Shown here: positions 33,770-42,478 of the stretch, one piece after another
Position numbering within the stretch: position 1 is the stretch's first letter
Layout: every line of letters starts with the position of its first letter
Source of the DNA: an uncultured Bacteroidales bacterium
GTDB lineage: Bacteria; Bacteroidota; Bacteroidia; Bacteroidales; F082
Reading direction: 5' to 3'
DNA length: 64,000 nt
NCBI GenBank assembly: GCA_947305795.1
Contig: CAMZEK010000002.1
Span: forward strand, 43,989 to 107,988
Notes under the pieces: generated by a model
Database searches by the model: none
Seen by the model: only the letters and a program-made list of their open reading frames with translations
Told to the model about the DNA's origin: nothing
Translations under genes and position numbers: made by a program

Positions 33770-35809
33770 TCATTCTTTGATAATTTTGTGGCGGATGACG
33801 GTGCCGTCCTTTGTGTGCATGTTCAGGATGTAAATTCCTGAAAGCAAACGGGAAACGTTAATCTGTTGGGTTTCGACGAGGTTGCCTGAAAGGACTGTCT
33901 GACCCATGAGGTTGGTAATGATATATTCATTTTCTGTTGGTAGAGACGTGGCATGCCGCGTCTGTATAAAAAGAATCCCATTGGTCGGGTTAGGATAGAT
34001 ATCCAATTGGTTTTCTGTGTTTTCGGAAATAGCTGTCAAGTTATAGCCTAAAGTCCAGTTTTCAGCGAGGCTGTTATCCGAGTTCAGGTCAATGAGTTGC
34101 AAATAAGGCCCTTCTCCATCGGCTTCCCAAGGCCAAGGGGCACTGTCGGAGTAATGTACCTCGTCGATGACGTTGCCCCAAGCGTCGGTGAGAACAAGGT
34201 TCTGCGACTTGTTGGAAAGGTTGCGCGTGAACTGTCCGAAAGATTGTGTTTGATAGAACTCACTAAAAACCAATGAGTCGGAACAAAGCAACAAAGCTTT
34301 GTGCGGCTCGATGATAGAGCCTGTCGGGAAGCTGTAACTGATGCCCAATTCGCGAAAATAGACGCCTGTCAAGTCCACTTCCTCGTCGCCGTTGTTGGTG
34401 ATTTCGATGAACTCGAAGTGGTCGCCATCAACGCCCCAATAGTCTTCAGGATGGTAATGGATTTTCGAAATGACTAACGGCGGCAGCTTTACACTGTTGC
34501 AAGCATCGCACGAGCCGACATTTTCATTCAGCCAATCGATTCGCATTTGTATCCAATCCTTCATGTTGTTGAGGTAATTGTTGTGCTGGTACATTTGTCC
34601 CCAACGTTGGTTGTCGCGTCCGATGGCTTCGGCAATCATGGCATCGATTTCGTCCATGCGGCTTAGGAGGCTGTCATAGTCAAAGGGCATCCCATTTTCT
34701 GACAGCTCGAACCAACGTTTGGCCAAATAGCAGCGGAACAAATCTGTGTCGAACAGGTCTTTCCAAAAACGCGGTCCCGTGTTGTCGCCGTTGTCGAACT
34801 GCCACACGTCGTAGCGGCTACGGTCGCCAAAGGCGTCATAGCCGAAGGCGAGGTTATAATCCCAAATGGGGCCTGCCCGCAATTTGCCGTCACGGTCTTT
34901 ATGAAAAAAAGTGCTTAGGTGATAAACATCGACGTTGGAGGTAAACTCGGCCATCATCATGAAGTCGATGAAGGCTGGGATGTCGATGACCGAAGGAATG
35001 CCAGAAGTGATGTCGATATTGTAGTTGTGAGCCACCGACTCAAGATCGAGAAACACGTTGTGAATGTAGTCAGCTTGTGCTGGAGTGATGTTTTCGTGCT
35101 TGGGATAATGGTGGAGAAACTCGGTATAAACGGGCCATCCCCAATTGTGGAGATAGGTCTGCATCCGCCAAGCCAAAGGGTCGTTGTCGGAGCGGTTGGC
35201 CTGCACGATGTAGCCGCCAGTCACTTCAGGCGGTTGGTTGCAGGTCTCGTCCATCTTCTCGATGTTGACGCGCCCTTTGTCGGGCTTGATTTTCTCCATG
35301 AACACATAGAGGCCCCTGTAGTCGCCGTTGAGAACCAGCTCGCAATATTGGGTTCGTGAGGCGTATTGCCCGATTTGGTTTGACAGTTCGTAAGAGATTA
35401 CATCGCGCATTCCTGTCTGGTCATATGCCAACGAGTTGAGGATCCAGTCGTTTTCGGCGGGCATCCCGAGAATACTGACATTGTTGTGGCTCACGTCGTC
35501 GGCTTGGAGGGTGGTCAGACCGTAAGGCTTCTTGTTGGAGGCCATCTGTGAGGAATAGCCGCGTCTTTCGATGCCGATGCGACCGTCGTAGTTCAGGAAT
35601 TGCGCCGAGTCGATGTCGGTCAGGTAATTGCGTGCGCCATCGGGCCGGCAGATGATTTTCATGGTGGCCAAGACCTTCGGTTCGTCAGGAATGGGAACCC
35701 CGCCATCTGTCTCAATGACGATGATGGGCAGGTTGCTGTCGGTGAGGATTTGCGCCGAAACCGCTGTGGCTATAATCCAAATGGACAATATCAATATTAT
35801 TCTACGCAT
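33770..35809 (-). CDS. CotH-family protein kinase with lamin-tail domain, T9SS-exported
   Basis: A 679-residue secreted protein. Signal peptide 1-19 (..IIATAVSA). The CotH kinase-like domain (about 30-420) has GIERRGYSSQ, ENDWILNSLAYDQTGMRD, a YRGLYVFMEKIKPDKGRVNI strand and GPIWDYNLAFG, whose Asp-x-Asn is the putative metal-binding pair. A lamin-tail-like beta domain follows (about 450-575, LPPLVISKIHYHPED..FEFIEITNNG). The T9SS type A tail (IYPNPTNG..GTVIRHKIIKE) closes it. CotH proteins elsewhere phosphorylate spore-coat or envelope proteins; target here is unknown. The tail contains a copy of the 28-bp palindrome (33940-33967), read as residues TRHATSLPTEN. No other gene shares its transcript clearly. 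Confidence 0.82.
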   Translation of the reverse strand: MRRIILILSIWIIATAVSAQILTDSNLPIIVIETDGGVPIPDEPKVLATMKIICRPDGARNYLTDIDSAQFLNYDGRIGIERRGYSSQMASNKKPYGLTTLQADDVSHNNVSILGMPAENDWILNSLAYDQTGMRDVISYELSNQIGQYASRTQYCELVLNGDYRGLYVFMEKIKPDKGRVNIEKMDETCNQPPEVTGGYIVQANRSDNDPLAWRMQTYLHNWGWPVYTEFLHHYPKHENITPAQADYIHNVFLDLESVAHNYNIDITSGIPSVIDIPAFIDFMMMAEFTSNVDVYHLSTFFHKDRDGKLRAGPIWDYNLAFGYDAFGDRSRYDVWQFDNGDNTGPRFWKDLFDTDLFRCYLAKRWFELSENGMPFDYDSLLSRMDEIDAMIAEAIGRDNQRWGQMYQHNNYLNNMKDWIQMRIDWLNENVGSCDACNSVKLPPLVISKIHYHPEDYWGVDGDHFEFIEITNNGDEEVDLTGVYFRELGISYSFPTGSIIEPHKALLLCSDSLVFSEFYQTQSFGQFTRNLSNKSQNLVLTDAWGNVIDEVHYSDSAPWPWEADGEGPYLQLIDLNSDNSLAENWTLGYNLTAISENTENQLDIYPNPTNGILFIQTRHATSLPTENEYIITNLMGQTVLSGNLVETQQINVSRLLSGIYILNMHTKDGTVIRHKIIKE
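33940..33967 (-). repeat. 28-bp palindromic repeat inside the CotH T9SS tail coding region
   Basis: Plus-strand ends are GTAGAGACG and CGTCTGTAT with a GTGGCATGCCGC core. It is in frame and codes for a surface loop between tail strands. Confidence 0.65.
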
Positions 35810-35891
35810 CGTGTCTCAATTCATTGTCGGCTACGGGACTGGCCCCCTATTCATAACTCCTAACTATCAACTTCAAACTTCAAACTATCAA

Positions 35892-36611
35892 CTATTTCCG
35901 TCTCCGTCTTCCTTTCCGTCCTTCCACGACCTTGGCAAACTTGTTCTTTGATTTCCTCATGGTGCTGAATTGAGTTACCGAGCCAGCTGAAGGTCCCTTG
36001 AGATTCAGGATGTGGGAGCGGGCGGCCACAAAACCGTTCTCATCGGTGTCGTCGATTTTTCCGTATTTGTTCTTCTTCGAGGCGAAGATGATGACATTGT
36101 CGATGTACCAACTGTTCACATAAGAACCTTCTCCGGTGAAATAGAGGCAAAATTGTGGTGCCTTAGTAGGCCACTCCTCCATGTCGAAGGTAAGTAGATA
36201 TTGGCTTTGGACGATACTTCCCAACAGTGTGTCTTCCCAAATGCTTTCCCATGTTTCGCCGTCTTGCGAGATGCCAATGCCGATTTGGGCGTTCAGCTCG
36301 CCATTCGTGGCCTCAAAACAGTGGTTGAACTGGAAATTGATGAAATCATACTTGCCCAATTCCACAACTGGGGTTACGAGTCTAGTGGTGCCGATGAAAT
36401 TGGGGTCAGGATACATTTGTATCTCGCGAGCCTTGCCGCCGGCAAAGGAGGTGTTAGAGATGTACCATACCACCCAATTGTCGCCTTTGGCATCCCAACC
36501 TTCCTCAAGCCATGGGTTGAAGAAGCCTTCGCACAGCACCACATCGCCTTGCTGCGCCTTTAACGACAAGACGAAGAAAACCAATATGATGAGCGATATT
36601 AGGCGTTTCAT
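35892..36611 (-). CDS. Secreted jelly-roll (cleaved-adhesin-like) protein with basic C-terminus
   Basis: A 239-residue protein with a signal peptide (1-19, ..FVLSLKA). The body resembles the cleaved-adhesin/MAM-like beta sandwich: CEGFFNPWLEEGWDAKGDNWVV at the start, LVTPVVELGKYDFINFQFNH in the middle and SWYIDNVIIFASKK at the end of the fold. No T9SS tail is present; instead the last 20 residues are strongly basic, ending GRKGRRRRK. It lies about 30 bases after mreD on the same strand, but a promoter box (36616-36623) suggests its own start. Role is unknown; binding of a surface ligand is a guess from the fold. Confidence 0.68.
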   Translation of the reverse strand: MKRLISLIILVFFVLSLKAQQGDVVLCEGFFNPWLEEGWDAKGDNWVVWYISNTSFAGGKAREIQMYPDPNFIGTTRLVTPVVELGKYDFINFQFNHCFEATNGELNAQIGIGISQDGETWESIWEDTLLGSIVQSQYLLTFDMEEWPTKAPQFCLYFTGEGSYVNSWYIDNVIIFASKKNKYGKIDDTDENGFVAARSHILNLKGPSAGSVTQFSTMRKSKNKFAKVVEGRKGRRRRK

Positions 36612-36615
36612 GCCG

Positions 36616-36623
36616 CAAAGGTA
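36616..36623 (-). promoter_or_regulatory. -7 promoter box almost touching the start of the jelly-roll gene
   Basis: TACCTTTG on the minus strand ends 5 bases before the ATG at 36611, so transcription would begin at or next to the start codon, giving a leaderless mRNA. It may also be chance. Confidence 0.35.
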
Positions 36624-36641
36624 GCAAATGTTTTTGTATAA

Positions 36642-37163
36642 TCACTTTGCTTCCCGTTTCTTTTCTGGATTGAAGATGTAAAGAATCATCATGATGAGGA
36701 AAATGGACACAGGGGCACTGAGCAAAATGCGTAACAATACCTGCAGGATAAGATGGAAGCTGAATGACTCAAGGAAAAACAGCGCAAAATGATGCACGAG
36801 TACCATACATACGGCGTAACGTAGGAACCACACACCGCCCAACTGCCCAAGATCTGGTTCTTGTACGTTCTCCAACTTCTGGTGACCCGAAACAATGCGC
36901 AGAATGGTTGGACGACAAAACGCCATCAAGGTGGTGGCTCCAGCATGAAGCCCCAAAGTACCCGTGAACAAATCAATGGACAACCCCAAACCAAATCCTA
37001 ATAGCAATACCTGCCATTTGGGCATGGTAACGGGAAGCAACATAATGAAAATCAAATAGATATAAGGATGAACATATCCACCCAATCGAATATGGTTGAC
37101 CAACAGCACTTGCACAAGCACAAGGGCAATGAAGCGGATAATATGAAGAGCGTTCCTGTTCAT
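36642..37163 (-). CDS. mreD: Rod shape-determining protein MreD
   Basis: A 173-residue inner-membrane protein with five or so hydrophobic helices (for example FIALVLVQVLLVNHI and YIYLIFIMLLPVTMP) and the length expected of MreD. It overlaps the end of mreC by four bases (ATGA), typical of translationally coupled mreC-mreD. It acts with MreB and MreC in the elongasome that directs lateral wall synthesis. MreD sequence is weakly conserved, so the call relies on both topology and operon position. Confidence 0.85.
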   Translation of the reverse strand: MNRNALHIIRFIALVLVQVLLVNHIRLGGYVHPYIYLIFIMLLPVTMPKWQVLLLGFGLGLSIDLFTGTLGLHAGATTLMAFCRPTILRIVSGHQKLENVQEPDLGQLGGVWFLRYAVCMVLVHHFALFFLESFSFHLILQVLLRILLSAPVSIFLIMMILYIFNPEKKREAK

Positions 37164-37975
37164 TGAAAACTGGTTTGAAGCGAGTCAAGCTCGGCCTTGT
37201 AAAGGTTTTTGATGACGTAAACATGCCGCAACTTTGCAAAATCGGTGGCAAATTGGATTTTGGCCTTGTTGAGCGCATCGGTGGTGGCGGCCAACGGGTC
37301 TTCAACGGTGCCCACCATGATGTCTTCGGGGAAGATGAAGGAATAGGAGCTGGTCAGCACGGTGTCGCCTTTTTGCAGCACGACGTGGGTAGGGATGTCT
37401 TCCACCATGCCATAGCGGTAGTTGTTGGTGTTCCATCTCAGGCTGGCAATCTGCTGGTTGTTCTTGAAGCGCACCCCGACGAATGACTTGCTATGAAGCA
37501 AGCTCATCACAGAAGCATAGTGGCGGCTGACGTCGGTCACCACGCCGACGACGCCCTCCGACGAAACCACGCCCATGTTGCGCTCGATGCCATCCAACTT
37601 TCCTTTGTTGATGATGATGAGGTTGTTGGCTTGGTTGATGCTGTTGTTGACGACTCGTGCGGGGATGTACTCATAGACGGTGTCGCTTTCCATGGTCGAA
37701 TAGATGGTTGCCGAGGTGTCCATGATGACGGAAAGCTGTTTTCTGAGCAGGGCATTTTCTTCAGCCAGTTGTTCGTTGGTCTTTCCCAAGCTGAAATAGC
37801 CACCCACATCGCTGCCCCATTTATAAATGGTTCCCACCACGTCATTGGTATGGCTCACTAAACTGTTGCGGTGGAAATTCTGGCTTCGGGCAAGCAATAA
37901 AATGGAAATCACTTCGAGCAGGATGAACAGGATGACGAAGTGATGTTTCAGTATGAAGCGCCGAAGGTTGTACAT
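37160..37975 (-). CDS. mreC: Cell shape-determining protein MreC
   Basis: A 271-residue bitopic protein: short cytoplasmic N-terminus, one membrane helix (FVILFILLEVISILLLA), a coiled coil (TNEQLAEENALLRKQL) and a periplasmic beta domain with the MreC signatures NKGKLDGIERNMGVVSSEGVVGVV and GDTVLTSSYSFIFPEDIMVGTV. The open frame reaches 38059, but its first 28 codons translate an intergenic repeat; the ATG at 37975 gives the normal N-terminus. Scaffold between MreB and penicillin-binding proteins. Confidence 0.92.
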   Translation of the reverse strand: MYNLRRFILKHHFVILFILLEVISILLLARSQNFHRNSLVSHTNDVVGTIYKWGSDVGGYFSLGKTNEQLAEENALLRKQLSVIMDTSATIYSTMESDTVYEYIPARVVNNSINQANNLIIINKGKLDGIERNMGVVSSEGVVGVVTDVSRHYASVMSLLHSKSFVGVRFKNNQQIASLRWNTNNYRYGMVEDIPTHVVLQKGDTVLTSSYSFIFPEDIMVGTVEDPLAATTDALNKAKIQFATDFAKLRHVYVIKNLYKAELDSLQTSFQ

Positions 37976-37984
37976 GGTTGTTTT

Positions 37985-38073
37985 AATTCGGAATGCAGAA
38001 TTCAGAATGCGGAATAGGGCAAAGCCCAGCGTCGCATCGCGATATTCCACATTCCGCATTCATAATTCCGCAT
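37985..38073 (-). repeat. ~90-bp operon spacer repeat, mreB-mreC copy
   Basis: Read on the minus strand it begins ATGCGGAATTATGAATGCGG and ends TTCTGCATTCCGAATT, with a GCTGGGCTTTGCCC centre. It matches 46522-46611 on the plus strand with few differences, and in both places fills the gap between two co-directional genes. Its ends are roughly complementary, so it can fold. Confidence 0.8.
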
Positions 38074-39096
38074 TTATTTAATCAGGAAGGTGAAGCGGTC
38101 GAAGTTCTTCAAGGCGATGCCGGTGCCACGGGCGACGGCGCGCAAGGGGTCTTCAGCCACGTGGATGGGCAGCTTGGTCTTGGCGTTGAGACGTTTGTCG
38201 AGGCCACGCAGCAAGGCACCACCACCAGTGAGGTAAATGCCTGTGCGGTAAATATCCGCCGACAACTCGGGCGGAGTCTGCTCCAAAGCGTTCAGCACGG
38301 CGGTCTCAATTTTCATCACACTCTTGTCGAGGCAGTGCGCAATTTCAGCATAGTTTACCTTGATTTCTTTCGGGATACCGGTCAGCATGTCGCGACCCTG
38401 CACGGCATAGTCGTCGGGCGGGTTGTCCAATTGCGGGATGGCGGCGCCCACCTCAATCTTGATGCGTTCAGCCGTACGCTCGCCCACGATGATGTTGTGC
38501 TGTTTGCGCATGTATTCTTCGATGTCGGCGGTGAAGTCGTCGCCAGCGATGCGGATGGATTTGTTGTTGACGATGCCGCCCAAGGCGATGACGGCGATTT
38601 CGGAGGTACCACCACCGATGTCGATAATCATGTTACCCGTCGGCTCAAGCACGTCGATGCCGATACCGATGGCGGCAGCCATAGGCTCGTGAATCAGACG
38701 CACTTCCTTGGCACCAGCCTGCTCAGCCGAGTCTTTTACGGCACGCTCTTCCACCTCGGTAATGCCCGAAGGGATGCAGATGACCATCTTCAGGCTAGGT
38801 GGAAACAGGGTGTTCTTGAAATTGATCATCTTGATCATCTCGCGCATCATGTATTCGGCGGCCTGGAAGTCGGCGATGACGCCGTCGCGCAAGGGACGGA
38901 TGGTCTTAATGTTTTCGTGGGTCTTGCCGTGCATCATCATGGCGCGCTTGCCCACGGCGATAATTTTCTTCGTGTCGCGCTGCAGGGCGACAATGGAGGG
39001 TTCGTCAACGACGACCTTGTCGTTGTATATGATGATCGTGTTGGCCGTGCCAAGGTCAATGGCGATTTCTTTGTTGAGGAATGAAAATGCTCCCAT
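38074..39096 (-). CDS. mreB: Rod shape-determining protein MreB (bacterial actin)
   Basis: 340 residues with the actin-fold ATPase motifs: phosphate 1 (IAIDLGTANTIIIY), GNMIIDIGGGTSEIAVIALGG (phosphate 2), and YLTGGGALLRGLDKRL (adenosine motif). It forms membrane-bound filaments that guide peptidoglycan synthesis. Followed by mreC and mreD on the same strand; preceded at 87 bases by purH. The ATG at 39096 begins MGAFSFLNKEIAIDLGT, the usual start for Bacteroidetes MreB. Confidence 0.96.
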   Translation of the reverse strand: MGAFSFLNKEIAIDLGTANTIIIYNDKVVVDEPSIVALQRDTKKIIAVGKRAMMMHGKTHENIKTIRPLRDGVIADFQAAEYMMREMIKMINFKNTLFPPSLKMVICIPSGITEVEERAVKDSAEQAGAKEVRLIHEPMAAAIGIGIDVLEPTGNMIIDIGGGTSEIAVIALGGIVNNKSIRIAGDDFTADIEEYMRKQHNIIVGERTAERIKIEVGAAIPQLDNPPDDYAVQGRDMLTGIPKEIKVNYAEIAHCLDKSVMKIETAVLNALEQTPPELSADIYRTGIYLTGGGALLRGLDKRLNAKTKLPIHVAEDPLRAVARGTGIALKNFDRFTFLIK

Positions 39097-39148
39097 ATTC
39101 TTTAGTTGTTAGTTGTCGGTTGTTTAGTTGTCAGTTAATTGTTCCTTT

Positions 39149-39176
39149 GTAGAGACGTAGCGCGCTACGTCTGTAT
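39149..39176. repeat. 28-bp palindromic repeat in the purH-mreB spacer
   Basis: AGACGTAGCG/CGCTACGTCT (39153-39172) is a perfect 20-bp palindrome within the GTAGAGACG family. It is flanked at 39098-39140 by AGTTGTTAGTTG-type low-complexity repeats. The spacer contains no obvious promoter. Confidence 0.7.
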
Positions 39177-39183
39177 CATTTCG

Positions 39184-40701
39184 TTAATGTCTAAAATGTC
39201 TAAATCCGGTAAATACCATGCTGATTCCGTGTTCGTTGCAGCAGTCGATGGACTCTTGGTCGCGGACGGAGCCGCCGGGCTGCACGATGGCGGTGATACC
39301 CGCTTCGTGGGCCAATTCGACGCAGTCCTTGAAGGGGAAGAAAGCATCGGAGGCCAATACGGCACCACTCAGGTCGAAGTTGAACGAACGGGCTTTCTCA
39401 ATGGCTTGGCGCAAGGCATCCACGCGCGAAGTCTGCCCAATACCAGAGGCATAAAGTTGTCCATCCTTGGCCAAAACGACGGCGTTGGAGCGGCTGTGTT
39501 TCACAATCTTGTTGCCGAAAATCATGTCCTCGACTTCAGCTTTCGTGGGTGCCTTCTCGGTGACGACCTTGAAATCGGCGGCAGTCTCCGTGTGGAGGTC
39601 ACGGTCTTGTACAAGGTAGCCGTTGAGTGCAGTCTTGACGGTCACGGCTCTGTATTCGTTTGACTTGAGGCGCAGCACGACGCGGTTCTTCTTGGAGAAG
39701 AGCAGGTCGAGCACGCCATCTTCATATTCTGGTGCCACGATGACCTCAATGAAAAGCTTGTTGATTTCCTCGGCAGCCTCAAGGTCGATGGGACGGTTGC
39801 AGACCAACACGCCGCCAAAGGCCGAAACAGGGTCGCCGGCCAAAGCCGCAAGATAAGCCTCCTTCACCGTGGGACGGCAAGCCAAACCGCAGGGATTGTT
39901 GTGCTTCAAGATGGCAAAAGTCGGCTCGTCGAACTCGCGGATGAGGTTCATACCAGCATCAAGGTCAAGCAAGTTGTTGTAAGACAGTTCCTTGCCGTGC
40001 AGTTTTTCGAACATGGCGTCGAGGTCGCCGTAATATGTGCCTTTCTGGTGCGGGTTCTCGCCGTAGCGCAAGGTGGTGGCCTTGTCCTCGCTGATTCTCA
40101 GCGGCTGGGTCTCGTCATCCTTGACAAACCAGTTGAGGATGGCACTGTCGTAATGCGAACTCACGCCAAAAGCGTAGGCGGCAAAACGACGGCGGTCATC
40201 AAGTGAGGTTTCACCATTCTGTTTTTCAAGCAGTTGTATAAGTTCGGAGTAATATTTCTGCGAAGGCACGATGAGCACATCGTTGAAGTTTTTGGCTCCG
40301 GCGCGGATGAGCGAGATGCCGCCGATGTCGATTTTCTCGATGATTTGGCTCGCGTCGTCGGTCTTGGCCACGGTCTCCTCGAAGGGATACAAATCCACAA
40401 TGACGAGGTCAAAAGGTGGAATGTCGTATTCCTGCATCTCGCGTTGGTCGGAAGCCAGCTCAGTGCGACCCAAAATGCCGCCGAACACCTTGGGATGCAG
40501 TGTCTTGACACGTCCGCCGAGGATAGAGGGATAGCCCGTGAGCGACTCGACAGTCTTCACCGTGGGGTCGATGGCCTTGATGTAATCATAGGTGCCACCT
40601 GTGGAGTATATCTGAACATCGTTTTGTCTCAACAGACCAACGATGGTGTCAATACCCGTTTTATAAAATACTGATATTAAAGCTGTTCTAATCTTTTTCA
40701 C
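39184..40701 (-). CDS. purH: Bifunctional AICAR formyltransferase/IMP cyclohydrolase
   Basis: Last two steps of purine synthesis, AICAR to FAICAR to IMP, in the cytoplasm. The N-terminal IMP cyclohydrolase domain has ALISVFYKTG, STGGTYDYI and GRVKTLHPKVFGG; the C-terminal formyltransferase domain has LRYGENPHQKGTYYG, KHNNPCG, SAFGGVLVCNR and ASDAFFPFKD..QPGGSVRDQE. 505 residues is normal. The open frame extends to 40767, but KKIRTALISVF after a GTG at 40701 is the conserved N-terminus, so a GTG start is chosen. It may be co-transcribed with mreBCD. Confidence 0.96.
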   Translation of the reverse strand: MKKIRTALISVFYKTGIDTIVGLLRQNDVQIYSTGGTYDYIKAIDPTVKTVESLTGYPSILGGRVKTLHPKVFGGILGRTELASDQREMQEYDIPPFDLVIVDLYPFEETVAKTDDASQIIEKIDIGGISLIRAGAKNFNDVLIVPSQKYYSELIQLLEKQNGETSLDDRRRFAAYAFGVSSHYDSAILNWFVKDDETQPLRISEDKATTLRYGENPHQKGTYYGDLDAMFEKLHGKELSYNNLLDLDAGMNLIREFDEPTFAILKHNNPCGLACRPTVKEAYLAALAGDPVSAFGGVLVCNRPIDLEAAEEINKLFIEVIVAPEYEDGVLDLLFSKKNRVVLRLKSNEYRAVTVKTALNGYLVQDRDLHTETAADFKVVTEKAPTKAEVEDMIFGNKIVKHSRSNAVVLAKDGQLYASGIGQTSRVDALRQAIEKARSFNFDLSGAVLASDAFFPFKDCVELAHEAGITAIVQPGGSVRDQESIDCCNEHGISMVFTGFRHFRH

Positions 40702-40804
40702 GGTGATAAAAACAATGAGATTTGAAAGTGCAAGATTACCAAAAATCTCAAAACCGCGCAAGACCAAAACACATTTTTTTTGAACAAAGATTTCAACATG
40801 AAGT

Positions 40805-40915
40805 AAACCGTTTTTTTCGGTTTTTACGCTACCACAAGCTTCCGCGTTACGACATTGTCACCGAGAAATTTTCTGGTGTAGCCCCCTTGCGTTTTCAACG
40901 TAAAAGCGGCAAGGG
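40805..40915. other. Intergenic hairpins between purH and the M20 peptidase gene
   Basis: The 252-base gap 40702-40953 holds two stem-loops: AAACCG/CGGTTT around a T7 loop (40805-40823), and CCCTTGC-GTTTT pairing with AAAAGCGGCAAGGG (40884-40915). The second lies downstream of the M20 stop on the minus strand and is a candidate terminator for it. A 73-codon plus-strand frame (40722-40943) overlaps both and is not believed. Confidence 0.4.
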
Positions 40916-40953
40916 AATATGGTTATTCTCTTTATATCAATAGGTTTTGGTGA

Positions 40954-42369
40954 CTATTCTGTCATTTTCTTGATGTACATTTTGTAGAATCGGACGCTTT
41001 CGGCGAGTTCCTCGACAGGGCAGCGTTCGTTGGCGGCATGGGTCGTCAGGAGCAGCGAAGTGGGGACGAGAAACGGCGAATAACGGTAGATGTTCTCACA
41101 GATGGCCTCGTAATGATAGGAATCTGTACGGCCCATCACGAGATAGGGTGCCACGATGTTCTTTCCATCCCGCTGCTGCGAAAGCTCCGTCAGCACGGCA
41201 AAAGCCTTCGAGTCGACGGGCGAGATGGCCTTTGTCTCCTTGCAACGGACAAACTCAACCTCTATATCCTTGTTTCTGACCACTTTGCGGATATGTCGCT
41301 CAACATCTTCCGCAGTCGTTCCGGGAAGCATCCTGCAATCTATTATCACGCAAGCCTCTTCTGGAAGCACGTTGGGCGAAGGGCTGCCTTCGAGCATTGT
41401 GCAGGCCATGGTGGTCCGCACAAAAGCTGCTCCAGGTGGGAACTGGCAAGCGATAGCAAAAAACAAAGGTTGGAAATCCAATAAAAATGGAGCCAGCCAA
41501 CGGATCGGAAATTCGGTGTTTTTTCCAACAGTCCTGAACATGTCGTCAACGATGGTCAACATCTCTGGCTCAAATGGATGCCGTTCCAAGTCGCGGACGA
41601 CCTTGGCCAATTGGCCTGCAGCCGTGTGTTTGGGTGGCTGCGAGGCATGGCCGCCGTCAGCGCGTACCGTGATTTTCACGTTGGCAAATCCCTTTTCAGC
41701 AATGCCGATGCCCACCAGATTGGCCTGCAAAACTCCCTTGATATCAATAGGAAGGACGGCCCCTCCCTCATCGAGGGTAGATTCCAAGTGGATTCCTCTT
41801 TCTTTCAGTGTGTTGACAATCGCATACGCTCCGTTTCCCTCATTAATAGTCGTCTCTTCGTTATGGCCAAAACAGAGATAGACCGTACGCTCGGGCACAT
41901 AACCTTCCTCCAACAACGTTTCCACTGCTTCCATCACGCAAACCAATACGTTTTTCATATCCAACGCACCACGTCCCCAGATGTATTCTCCATCGTTGAA
42001 ACCCGAAAAAGGTGGATGCTGCCATAAGTCACCATCCTCATCTACAGCGGGAACCACATCCATGTGAGCCAACAACGCAATCGGATCCAAATCGGGACGT
42101 GTGCCCTGCCAAGTGTACAACAAGGAAGCCTTGGAAATCTTCTCGCGAAGTAATGTGTTATGAATTAACGGATAGGAATGCTCTAAAAAGGCATGGAAAC
42201 GCTCAAATTCAGTCCATTCCATTTTGCTCTCATCAATCTGCGACACAGTCCTGATCTGAATAGCCTCCGAGAGATGCCGTTGAGCGCGGTCGGCATTCAC
42301 TTGTTCCGTTTGTGCATGAAGCACAAAAGCCATAAGGAACATTGCATAAAAAAGCATTATTTTTTTCAT
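40954..42369 (-). CDS. M20-family metallopeptidase (carboxypeptidase/dipeptidase), secreted
   Basis: A 471-residue di-zinc peptidase. Signal peptide 1-19 (..MAFVLHA). Motifs in order: LLAHMDVVP (His and Asp ligands), WGRGALDMKN (bridging Asp), CFGHNEE (catalytic Glu and Glu ligand), then a dimerisation domain, and near the end TTHAANERCP (last His ligand). It resembles the Pm20d1/carboxypeptidase S branch. The signal peptide implies a periplasmic role in trimming peptides or N-acyl amino acids. ATG 42369 is chosen over 42429 because it starts the signal peptide and lies just after a promoter box. Confidence 0.88.
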   Translation of the reverse strand: MKKIMLFYAMFLMAFVLHAQTEQVNADRAQRHLSEAIQIRTVSQIDESKMEWTEFERFHAFLEHSYPLIHNTLLREKISKASLLYTWQGTRPDLDPIALLAHMDVVPAVDEDGDLWQHPPFSGFNDGEYIWGRGALDMKNVLVCVMEAVETLLEEGYVPERTVYLCFGHNEETTINEGNGAYAIVNTLKERGIHLESTLDEGGAVLPIDIKGVLQANLVGIGIAEKGFANVKITVRADGGHASQPPKHTAAGQLAKVVRDLERHPFEPEMLTIVDDMFRTVGKNTEFPIRWLAPFLLDFQPLFFAIACQFPPGAAFVRTTMACTMLEGSPSPNVLPEEACVIIDCRMLPGTTAEDVERHIRKVVRNKDIEVEFVRCKETKAISPVDSKAFAVLTELSQQRDGKNIVAPYLVMGRTDSYHYEAICENIYRYSPFLVPTSLLLTTHAANERCPVEELAESVRFYKMYIKKMTE

Positions 42370-42396
42370 CAGCTTTCCAAATCGTATTTTTCGTGA

Positions 42397-42404
42397 CAAA
42401 AATA
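42397..42404 (-). promoter_or_regulatory. -7 promoter box of the M20 peptidase
   Basis: Minus-strand TATTTTTG, 27 bases before ATG 42369. It diverges from the lipoprotein promoter at 42442. Confidence 0.5.
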
Positions 42405-42441
42405 GAAATAAAAGTAGAATGATCAACATGAAAAAAAATAC

Positions 42442-42449
42442 TATCTTTG
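42442..42449 (+). promoter_or_regulatory. -7 promoter box of the first lipoprotein gene
   Basis: TATCTTTG, 29 bases before ATG 42479; this rules against the longer frame from 42419, whose first codons would precede the transcript. Confidence 0.5.
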
Positions 42450-42478
42450 GGGCATCAAATCTCAGACGTCATTTCAAC

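Noticed and set aside
37976..38059. N-terminal extension of MreC
   Set aside because: It translates the intergenic ~90-bp repeat and is not part of MreC proteins.
40722..40943. 73-codon plus-strand reading frame between purH and the M20 gene
   Set aside because: It runs through two hairpins, has atypical composition and no promoter box; likely chance.
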